11,964 bases of DNA, from NCBI GenBank assembly GCA_013329455.1, contig DUKF01000126.1:1-11964 (forward strand), read 5' to 3'. Every line of letters begins with the position of its first letter. Position 1 is the stretch's first letter. Positions 6,414 to 11,964 of the stretch are shown one piece after another. Source of the stretch: Methanotrichaceae archaeon (lineage in GTDB: Archaea > Halobacteriota > Methanosarcinia > Methanotrichales > Methanotrichaceae). The notes under the pieces are model-generated. The model saw nothing but the letters and a program-made list of their open reading frames with translations. It was not told where the DNA came from and did not search any database. The translations under genes and the position numbers were made by a program.

Positions 6414-8543
6414 TTACTCTCTCTTCCTCAGAACGAGGTAGGAGACTGCCAGAAGGCCGGTTATGGCGAAGACTGCCTCGAATCCGGGGATTCCGCCAGT
6501 CTCTTCCTTAGTCTCTTCTACGGGCTCCTCAACTTCGGTTTCCTCGGCCATGGGCTCCTCGACCATGGGCTCCTCAGCTGCGGGTTCCTCAGCTACGGGC
6601 TCCTCAGCTGCCGGGGCAGGCTCTACAGAGGTCTCAGGGGCCTTGACGGGCTCGGGAGCGGGCTCTGCAGCCATGTCGGCCTCGATCGTTGCTTCCTCGT
6701 AGATGTAGAACCTGAGAGGCTCCGTGACGATATCATCCTGGTCAGCGGTCTTGATCCTTATGTTCTCCATCAGGAGAGTGTCCTTGTTCTTGTTGAGGGT
6801 GATCTTGTTGTCCTCGTTGTCCATCATGATGGACTTGGTGTCGGCGTCCACTGTCTGGATCGTCATCTTGTCGTACTCGGTGTCCTCCTCAACGTCGGTG
6901 TAGGTGTCGGCGATCTGCCAGATGCCGTCGACGGTGGCCAGGTCCTGGTCAGAGCCTCGGAAGGCGTTCTTGAAGTGGACAGCTATGACGGCGAGATCCT
7001 CGGTGTCGCCCAGATCCATGGTGTAGGTGTAGGTCTTGTCCTGAACATCTGCGTTGTCCTTTGAGGGCTCGACAACCGCAGAGTCGACGACCTTGCCGTC
7101 CTTCATGAGCTGGACGTAGACCTTGTTGCCGTCGAGGTCGATCGCCTCAATGGCGAGCTCATAGTCATCCTCAAGCTTCAGAGGCGTGCCGGTGGTGAAG
7201 GTCATCTCCTCGTCGTCATCCATCAGGATCTTGGAGAGCTGCTCGTCTACCATCAGGTTCTCGTCGGTGGAGTCGTAATACAGGTACTGGTCCTCGAGGC
7301 CACCCTCGACGTAGGACGCGAAGTACTCGTCAGCCAAGAATCCAATCGTCCAGTACTGGCCCCACTCCTCGTACTCGAAGTCGTCCTTCTGAGCAGTGGT
7401 CTCGTACTTGATTCCTTCGGGCTCGTCGAGAGCGTCACCGGTGATGGTCATGACGATCCTCTCAGTGCCGAGGTTGTCGTCGATGTCGTAGTAGAAGCCT
7501 GCAAAGGAGGAGTAGTCCCACTCAACCGTTCCATCTACGACCTCAGCGACGCTTCCCCTGATCTCGTAGGTTCCGGGCTCAGTGATCTCCTTGTATATGT
7601 AGAACCTGAGAGGCGTCGTGACGATATCATCCTGGTCAGCGGTCTTGATCCTTATGTTCTCCATCAGGAGGGTGTCCTTGTTCTTGTTGAGGGTGACCTT
7701 GTTGTCCTCATTGTCCATCATTATGTACTTGGTATCGGCGTTCACGGTCTGGATCGTCATCTTGTCGTACTCGGTGTCCTCCTCAACGTCGGTGTAGGTA
7801 TCGGCGATCTGCCAGATGCCGTCGACGGTGGCCAGGTCCTGGTCAGCGCCTCGGAAGGCGTTCTTGAAGTGGACACCTACGACGACTACGTCCTCAGTGT
7901 CGCCCAGATCCATGGTGTAGGTGTAGGTCTTGTCCTGAACATCTGCGTTATCCTTGGAAGGCTCGACAACCGCAGAGTCGACGACCTTGCCGTCCTTCAT
8001 GAGCTGGACATAGACCTTGTTGCCATCGAGATCGATCGCCTGAATGGCGAGCTCGTAATCGCCGGCAAGCTTCAGAGGTGTACCGGTGGTAAAGGTCCTC
8101 TCCTCGTCGTCATCCATCAGGATCTTGGAGAGCTGCTCGTCTACCATCAGGTTCTCGTCGGTGGAGTCGTAATACAGGTACTGGTCCTCGAGGCCACCCT
8201 CAACGTAGGACGCGAAGTACTCGTCGGCCAGGAATCCAATCGTCCAGTACTGGCCCCACTCCTCATAATCGAAGTCGTCCTTCTGAGCAGTGGTCTCGTA
8301 CTTGATTCCTTCGGGCTCGTCGAGAGCGTCACCGGTGATGGTCAGGGTTATGCTCTCAGTTCCAATGTCGTCGTCGATATCATAGTAGAAACCAGCGAAA
8401 TCCTGTGCGTCCCAAGTGTAGTTCGCGTTTTCGACCGTGGCCACAGGACCCCGGATTTCCACCCTATCGACTGCACTTACTGCCATCGCTGACGCGAGTA
8501 GCAAGACAAAAGCGGTAAGCGTAATCGCGGTCACTTTCTTCAT
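6414..8543 (-). CDS. S-layer protein with two DUF1608 domains and PGF-CTERM anchor
   Basis: A probable major surface-layer protein of 709 residues. It has a signal peptide (MKKVTAITLTAFVLLLASAM, cleavage likely after Ala24), S-layer duplication domains at about 28-317 and 326-616, and an acidic Pro/Glu/Ala linker at about 620-683 with EEPxA repeats. The C-terminus is a PGF-CTERM signal: PGF at 686-688, a hydrophobic helix, then RKRE. In archaea this signal is processed by archaeosortase A with lipid attachment. Each domain contains FAGFYYDIDD, WTIGFLADEYFASY, VEPSKDNADV, VHFKNAFRG and PLRFYIY. The domains are near-identical over about 238 residues. AGGAGGTT at 8553-8560 supports the ATG. Consistent GC-ending codons suggest high expression. 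It has one N-glycosylation sequon (NYT 41). Expressed from a TATA box near 8611; followed by a terminator, then its anchorless paralogue. Confidence 0.95.
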   Translation of the reverse strand: MKKVTAITLTAFVLLLASAMAVSAVDRVEIRGPVATVENANYTWDAQDFAGFYYDIDDDIGTESITLTITGDALDEPEGIKYETTAQKDDFDYEEWGQYWTIGFLADEYFASYVEGGLEDQYLYYDSTDENLMVDEQLSKILMDDDEERTFTTGTPLKLAGDYELAIQAIDLDGNKVYVQLMKDGKVVDSAVVEPSKDNADVQDKTYTYTMDLGDTEDVVVVGVHFKNAFRGADQDLATVDGIWQIADTYTDVEEDTEYDKMTIQTVNADTKYIMMDNEDNKVTLNKNKDTLLMENIRIKTADQDDIVTTPLRFYIYKEITEPGTYEIRGSVAEVVDGTVEWDYSSFAGFYYDIDDNLGTERIVMTITGDALDEPEGIKYETTAQKDDFEYEEWGQYWTIGFLADEYFASYVEGGLEDQYLYYDSTDENLMVDEQLSKILMDDDEEMTFTTGTPLKLEDDYELAIEAIDLDGNKVYVQLMKDGKVVDSAVVEPSKDNADVQDKTYTYTMDLGDTEDLAVIAVHFKNAFRGSDQDLATVDGIWQIADTYTDVEEDTEYDKMTIQTVDADTKSIMMDNEDNKITLNKNKDTLLMENIRIKTADQDDIVTEPLRFYIYEEATIEADMAAEPAPEPVKAPETSVEPAPAAEEPVAEEPAAEEPMVEEPMAEETEVEEPVEETKEETGGIPGFEAVFAITGLLAVSYLVLRKRE
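6519..6608 (-). repeat. 15-bp repeats coding the EEPxA linker
   Basis: About six units of 15 bases code for pentapeptides EEPVA, EEPAA, EEPMV, EEPMA, EETEV and EEPV. On the plus strand they appear as variants of ATGGGCTCCTCAGCT. The acidic, proline-rich spacer lies between the second S-layer domain and the membrane anchor, and its length may vary between strains by slippage. Confidence 0.75.
6723..7436 (-). repeat. Internal duplication, downstream copy (894-bp period)
   Basis: This segment codes residues 370-607 of the anchored S-layer protein. It matches the segment at 7617-8330 (residues 72-309) at a constant offset of 894 bases. By eye, 13 of 238 residues differ, and long stretches of DNA are identical or nearly so (for example around 7260-7330 against 8154-8224). 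Confidence 0.85.
7617..8330 (-). repeat. Internal duplication, upstream copy (894-bp period)
   Basis: Partner of the copy at 6723-7436. Similarity drops sharply at its 5' side: the first 45 or so residues of the two domains share only about 60 percent identity by eye. Confidence 0.85.
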
Positions 8544-8567
8544 AATTCCGTTAACCTCCTACTTTTC

Positions 8568-8577
8568 CCCTATAGGG
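8568..8577. promoter_or_regulatory. CCCTATAGGG palindrome in the S-layer gene leader
   Basis: A perfect 10-bp palindrome lying 25 bases before the ATG, between the predicted transcript start and the ribosome site. It could be a regulator site or an mRNA leader hairpin; no function is shown. Confidence 0.3.
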
Positions 8578-8591
8578 TTAGGTTCATGCAG

Positions 8592-8602
8592 CATACAGTA
8601 TG
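8592..8602. promoter_or_regulatory. CATACAGTATG inverted repeat near the S-layer transcript start
   Basis: CATAC-A-GTATG is a perfect inverted repeat between the TATA-like element (8605-8616) and the predicted transcript start near 8585. Its position fits an operator that blocks polymerase entry, but the site is short. Confidence 0.3.
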
Positions 8603-8604
8603 AT

Positions 8605-8616
8605 TATTCTTAAAAC
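8605..8616 (-). promoter_or_regulatory. TATA-like element of the S-layer gene
   Basis: The minus strand reads GTTTTAAGAATA, about 65-70 bases before the ATG at 8543. A start 25 bases downstream would give a leader of about 40 bases with the AGGAGGTT site. The match to the archaeal TATA consensus is moderate. Confidence 0.45.
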
Positions 8617-8653
8617 TATTGCCCACACTGATCTCCCCGCCACTGCGGCGCGA

Positions 8654-8681
8654 CCAAACGGCGCCACCAGGTGCTGTTTGG
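8654..8681 (+). other. Strong 12-pair hairpin with ACCA loop
   Basis: CCAAACGGCGCC (8654-8665), loop ACCA (8666-8669) and GGTGCTGTTTGG (8670-8681) pair over twelve positions as plus-strand RNA: ten Watson-Crick and two G-U. On the minus strand the two G-U pairs become A-C mismatches, so if the structure acts as RNA the plus strand is the likely one. No T-run follows, so it is not a standard terminator. It lies just upstream of the S-layer TATA element and could instead be a DNA inverted-repeat binding site. Confidence 0.5.
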
Positions 8682-9217
8682 CATCAATATGACACTGTAT
8701 AGCTACATCACCCTCCCGATCCCGTTGGGACTATGGGGATATCATAGAGAATTTCACCATATATCTTTTGTGGTCTCTTTTTTGAAACATCATCCCCCTG
8801 CACCTGAAATTTAAGATGGCAGAACGATCGATCTATCGAAGACACTTCCGAAGATCTGGTCGGCACACCCACCGGAAAAATGTCAGCAAGAAATATAAAA
8901 GATTGTACGACAAAATTTCGATATAGGATGAAAGGGGGAAAAAGGGAGAAGTAGACATAAGAGGGATAAAACAAGACTGGAAAACTCGTTTAGACAAAAA
9001 ACACAATTAAATCCGAATATAGTCTATTTTACCACCATCAGATCCTAAAATCTTTTATTTGTTCTTCAAAGGACCGGATTCGACATCTGGGACATATCCA
9101 GCCATTTCAATATGACAACCCCACGAAAGACCCTTCTGAGAAGGTCAGAGAACTGCCGGAAGCCCTTATGATCGCAGGGAAAATTGTTTTTACATCAGAG
9201 CCGATAAAGAGAGCCAT

Positions 9218-10240
9218 ATGGCGCGAACTGGCCTTATATACCACCCCATTTACCTGGAGCACGACACCGACGGCCATCCCGAGAGAAAGGAGCGGCTCAC
9301 CACAACTCTGAAGAAGATAGAGTCCTCGGACCTGGACCTGGAGTTCGTCACCCCAAGGCCTGCCACCCTCGAGGAGGTGGGAACGATCCACTCCCCAGGC
9401 TACATCGACCAGGTCAGGGCCATGTCCGAGCGGGGAGGAGGATACCTGGACCTCGACACCGTCGTCTCACGGCAATCCTACGACGCGGCTTTGATGGCGG
9501 CGGGCGGGGTGATAACCGGCGTCGACGAGGTGAAAAACGACCTCGACAACGCCTTCGCCCTGGTGAGGCCGCCGGGACACCACGCCCTTCCCAATAAGGG
9601 GATGGGATTTTGCATATTCAACAACGTGGCCATAGGGGCAAAATACGCCCAGAAGATGGGGCTCGAAAAGGTCCTGATCGTGGACTGGGACGTTCACCAC
9701 GGGAACGGGACGAGCGCGGTTTTCTACGATGATAGGACCGTTTTGTACTTCTCCACCCACCAGTCGCCCCACTATCCTGGGACCGGAAGGGTGAGAGACC
9801 TGGGCATGGAAGGCGCAGAGGGGTTCACGGTCAACGTGCCCCTTCCGAGGGGGACAGGAGACGCGGGATACTTGGCCGCCTTCGAAGAGATCCTAAAGCC
9901 CGTGGCGTTGGAGTTTGACCCTGACATCGTCCTCGTCTCAGCAGGACAGGACCCGCACCAAGCAGACCCCCTCAGCGGCATGAACCTAAGCTGCGAGGCC
10001 TTTGGATTGATGGCCGCTGAGGTGAAAGAAATAGCCGACTCCTGCTGCGAGGGAAGGCTCGTCGCAGCCCTCGAAGGTGGGTACAACCTGAACGCCCTCT
10101 CCGACTCGATAGTAGCGATATTGAGGGCCTTCAAAGGAGAAGCTTTGGCGCAGATCGTGGTCGAGGAGGACCCCAGGGCGGCAGAGAGTATAGAAGATGT
10201 GAAGAGAGCCCAGAGACTCTACTGGAACTGCTTCAAGTAG
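9218..10240 (+). CDS. Histone deacetylase family zinc amidohydrolase
   Basis: A 340-residue protein of the HDAC/acetoin-utilisation/acetylpolyamine amidohydrolase family, which removes acetyl groups from lysines or polyamines using one metal ion. All catalytic parts are visible: the His-His pair in RPPGHHALP (121-122); the metal ligands in DWDVHHGNGT (Asp158, His160) and SAGQDPHQADPLSGM (Asp245); a YFSTHQSPHYPGTG segment (177-190); and the catalytic-type Tyr in ALEGGY (Tyr289). The N-terminal HPERKERL is also typical. Most eukaryotic members have SAGFD where this has SAGQD. Start ATG 9218 has only a weak GAGAG upstream (near 9209-9213), and the gene may be nearly leaderless. It ends 16 bases from the convergent cca stop. 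The substrate is unknown; chromatin proteins or polyamines are both possible. Confidence 0.92.
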   Translation: MARTGLIYHPIYLEHDTDGHPERKERLTTTLKKIESSDLDLEFVTPRPATLEEVGTIHSPGYIDQVRAMSERGGGYLDLDTVVSRQSYDAALMAAGGVITGVDEVKNDLDNAFALVRPPGHHALPNKGMGFCIFNNVAIGAKYAQKMGLEKVLIVDWDVHHGNGTSAVFYDDRTVLYFSTHQSPHYPGTGRVRDLGMEGAEGFTVNVPLPRGTGDAGYLAAFEEILKPVALEFDPDIVLVSAGQDPHQADPLSGMNLSCEAFGLMAAEVKEIADSCCEGRLVAALEGGYNLNALSDSIVAILRAFKGEALAQIVVEEDPRAAESIEDVKRAQRLYWNCFK

Positions 10241-10256
10241 AGCGAGCTAGATGGAA

Positions 10257-11564
10257 TCAACAGACTTTCTGTCGCGCCGAAAAATACCTGGCCATGAAAA
10301 CTCTGAATTCCAAGTCTCTGATCTCCAGGATTTCCTGGCCCAGGTATATCTTGTATCCACGCCTCAACTCAGGGCCGAGGTGGCGTCCTAAGGATAGGCT
10401 CGTCATCTGGGAACGGAGCAGCTCCGAGGCTTCGACGAATTTTCGGGCCACTTCTACCACCAACTGGCCATCCTCGACGTAAGGACCTGAGAGGGGTTCG
10501 AGGTGGCTGGAGACGAACTTCTTCGCGTGCTCCGCCGCCCAGACCGGTGGGCCTACCCTTCTTTCGATCCGGGGAAGTGAGGCGACTTCCAGCTCAAAGA
10601 GCATCCTGATCACGCCACAAAGTTCGGAGTTTTCTGAGCCGCCCATATCGCACAGTTCAGGGGAAACGCCTCTGTGCCAGTCAGCGTCCGACCGGAGAAC
10701 CAAAAAGCAGTTACGATCGAAGAGGGCGCGGATCGACTGCTCTGCCTTTCTCAGCTGCGGGAAGACGACGTCCTCCACCAAGTCCGGGGCTGCGAACTCC
10801 AACAGGATCAGGGTGCTTTTCCGCTTCGCAATATGTTCCAGAATCTCCTGGTCTGAGAGGGGCTGGATTGGCGATGGGAAGAAGAATTCCAGGTCCGGCA
10901 CCTCAAAAAATAAACGGGATGCAGCCACGAACTGGAACATCTTGTCGAGGGTGAGTGCCGCGGCGACGTTCCTGCCCGGATCGACGGGATCGACCATCAC
11001 GAGGGGGTCTTCGTGGTCCAGGGAAGAGTGATCCTCCAGATCGATCATCTCTCCAGGACGCCAGATAGCGGCCTTCTCCATCACGCCGAGAAATGAGCCG
11101 TACCGGATCACCAGAAGCTCTGCGAGATAGCCCGAGAATCCACCGACCTTCAGCTCCGACCCGTAGACTCCGATTCCCTTCATGAACTGTTTCAAAAGGA
11201 GGACGTCGTCCTCGAGCCCCTTTATTTTCCGGGAAACGTACCGGTTGTGAAAGGGGGTCCTGTCGACGGCGGAGAGGATCTTGGAAGCGGTCTCCACCAG
11301 ATAGCATGGTACGATGTCGAGCTCGAACCCCTCGAAGATGGCATGGACGTAGGCGTGTTCTGCGTACCGCTCCTCGAACTTTGGGGAAACGCACCTCGCA
11401 ATCTCCAGGGCAGGCAACAGGGATGATCCCTCGGAGACGCCGATGAATATGTCGAGGTCGTGGTCTCCTGAAAGCCAGGTGCCCCTGGCCGCTGACCCCA
11501 CCAGGATAACCTCGCAGTCGACACCCCTGGTCCTGGCCAGGTCCTCGATCCGCGATATAACCAT
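10257..11564 (-). CDS. cca: Archaeal (class I) CCA-adding tRNA nucleotidyltransferase
   Basis: Adds or repairs the 3' CCA end of tRNAs using CTP and ATP without a nucleic acid template. The 435-residue frame has the nucleotidyltransferase motif LVGSAARGTWLSGDHDLDIF, with Gly23-Ser24 and metal-binding Asp36 and Asp38, and the third carboxylate Asp83 in ELDIVPCY. Further on are TPFHNRYV (103-110) and VYGSELKVGGFSGYLAELLV (133-152), typical of archaeal CCA enzymes; the remainder fits the body and tail domains. The first available start is ATG 11564, but the frame stays open upstream and codes family-like EEVLSRVRPSSEEQERLR without ATG, GTG or TTG before the in-frame stop. The annotated protein therefore lacks about 24 N-terminal residues relative to relatives, and a one-base loss near 11628 is suspected. 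It follows thpR directly and is probably co-transcribed with it. Confidence 0.95.
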   Translation of the reverse strand: MVISRIEDLARTRGVDCEVILVGSAARGTWLSGDHDLDIFIGVSEGSSLLPALEIARCVSPKFEERYAEHAYVHAIFEGFELDIVPCYLVETASKILSAVDRTPFHNRYVSRKIKGLEDDVLLLKQFMKGIGVYGSELKVGGFSGYLAELLVIRYGSFLGVMEKAAIWRPGEMIDLEDHSSLDHEDPLVMVDPVDPGRNVAAALTLDKMFQFVAASRLFFEVPDLEFFFPSPIQPLSDQEILEHIAKRKSTLILLEFAAPDLVEDVVFPQLRKAEQSIRALFDRNCFLVLRSDADWHRGVSPELCDMGGSENSELCGVIRMLFELEVASLPRIERRVGPPVWAAEHAKKFVSSHLEPLSGPYVEDGQLVVEVARKFVEASELLRSQMTSLSLGRHLGPELRRGYKIYLGQEILEIRDLEFRVFMARYFSARQKVC

Positions 11565-11628
11565 TTTCTCAACGGACCTCAGCCTCTCCTGCTCCTCCGA
11601 AGAGGGCCTGACCCTGGACAGGACCTCT

Positions 11629-11964
11629 TCAAGGACTGGAGAGGTGGAAGGCTGCGATGTCCTCGTAGATGGGGCCTCCGGGGGTGAGGGTGCTCTTCTT
11701 CAAAAGAAACTCTTCTGCCTTGAACTCGCCGAGGTCGATCTCCCTATGGGGAGAAAGCTTTGAGGCGAGGAGGCTGGTCGTCTCGGGACTGGGCCTACCC
11801 ACCCTGGCGATGGTGGCGTGAGACGTGAACTTGCGCCGTTCCCGCTCGAACCCCAGGGGCGTGAGGGCGGCTTCCACTGCGCGGAATAGCCCCTCGAACT
11901 CGCCCTCGGCTCCGATCCAGACCACTCTGATGGACCTGCCCGGAAAGGCCCCGGTGCCCCCGAC
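11629..11964 (-). CDS. thpR: 2'-5' RNA ligase / RNA 2',3'-cyclic phosphodiesterase family (3' part)
   Basis: A member of the 2H phosphoesterase superfamily (LigT/ThpR), which opens 2',3'-cyclic phosphates or forms 2'-5' links on RNA ends, including tRNA halves. The window edge cuts the gene; 111 codons remain, ending in TGA at 11629-11631. The second catalytic motif, H-A-T-I in KFTSHATIARVG, is present, preceded by GAFPGRSIRVVWIG, a typical family strand. The C-terminal part (LKKSTLTPGGPIYEDIAAFHL) is also typical. The first H-x-T motif would lie beyond the edge. Its stop codon overlaps a TTG (TTGA) that looks like the original cca start. The adjacency of thpR and cca is well known in archaea and points to a shared role at tRNA ends. 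Confidence 0.92.
   Translation of the reverse strand, partial: VGGTGAFPGRSIRVVWIGAEGEFEGLFRAVEAALTPLGFERERRKFTSHATIARVGRPSPETTSLLASKLSPHREIDLGEFKAEEFLLKKSTLTPGGPIYEDIAAFHLSSP

Larger units (their letters stand above)
8544..9217. other. AT-rich 674-base spacer between divergent genes
   Basis: Holds the S-layer promoter and leader at its left end and the start region of the HDAC-family gene at its right end. I see no convincing gene between. An 88-codon minus-strand frame at 8708-8974 has no ribosome site and unusual AT-rich composition. The stretch from about 8880 to 9060 is much more AT-rich than the genes. A strong hairpin lies at 8654-8681. No tRNA-like cloverleaf or tandem repeat was found by eye. 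Confidence 0.6.

Noticed and set aside
6330..7064. 244-codon plus-strand frame rich in GLL/HGL repeats
   Set aside because: It mirrors the EEPxA linker and second domain of the S-layer gene on the opposite strand. The repeats are a by-product of the 15-base units.
7869..8492. 207-codon plus-strand frame opposite the first S-layer domain
   Set aside because: A shadow of the biased codon use of the S-layer gene; no start signals and no recognisable motif.
8708..8974. 88-codon minus-strand frame in the AT-rich spacer, with a hydrophobic start
   Set aside because: No ribosome site, AT-rich composition unlike the other genes and no recognisable family; probably chance, though a small membrane peptide cannot be fully excluded.
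9112..9145. CTTCTGAGAAG inverted repeat and a 19-codon frame upstream of the HDAC-family gene
   Set aside because: The stem has no room for a normal loop and the frame is too short and unsupported.

Overview
The window looks like chromosomal DNA of a methanogenic archaeon of the order Methanosarcinales, most likely the Methanothrix (Methanosaeta) group. The evidence is two tandem-domain S-layer proteins of the DUF1608 (S-layer duplication domain) type, one ending in a PGF-CTERM sorting signal; an archaeal class I CCA-adding enzyme overlapping a 2'-5' RNA ligase family gene; an AmrS-type radical SAM enzyme; archaeal TATA-like promoters; strong GGAGG ribosome sites; and GC-rich codon use. The genus is an inference; no rRNA or methanogenesis gene is present.

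Layout, left to right. Positions 1-192 may hold the end of an unrecognised gene, followed by about 320 bases of non-coding or decayed DNA that includes a short winged-helix-like relic. A small secreted protein (571-942, +) has its own promoter, signal peptide and terminator. A complete small-subunit catalase (1121-2566, -) follows, with a GTG start and its own TATA box. Next is a decayed gene end (2882-3095, +) resembling the C-terminus of siroheme/4Fe-4S nitrite-sulfite reductases, apparently split by a one-base frameshift. The AmrS radical SAM gene (3273-4277, -) comes next.

The centre is a cell-envelope locus on the minus strand. It holds an S-layer protein with acidic linker and PGF-CTERM anchor (6414-8543) and, downstream, a paralogue with the same two-domain layout but no linker or anchor (4402-6288). 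A terminator-like hairpin separates them, so the second gene is probably expressed at a different level. A 674-base AT-rich spacer with a strong hairpin and small palindromes separates this locus from a histone-deacetylase-family amidohydrolase (9218-10240, +).

The right end is a tRNA/RNA-processing pair on the minus strand: a 2'-5' RNA ligase/cyclic phosphodiesterase family gene (thpR, cut by the window edge) overlapping or abutting the CCA-adding enzyme (cca). The cca reading frame extends upstream of its first ATG with family-like sequence but without any standard start codon, which suggests a one-base loss.

I found no CRISPR array, rRNA, tRNA, complete insertion sequence or defence system. 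The points most worth following are the near-identical internal duplication of the S-layer gene, the anchored/anchorless S-layer pair, the hairpin upstream of the S-layer promoter, and the two apparent single-base frame lesions.
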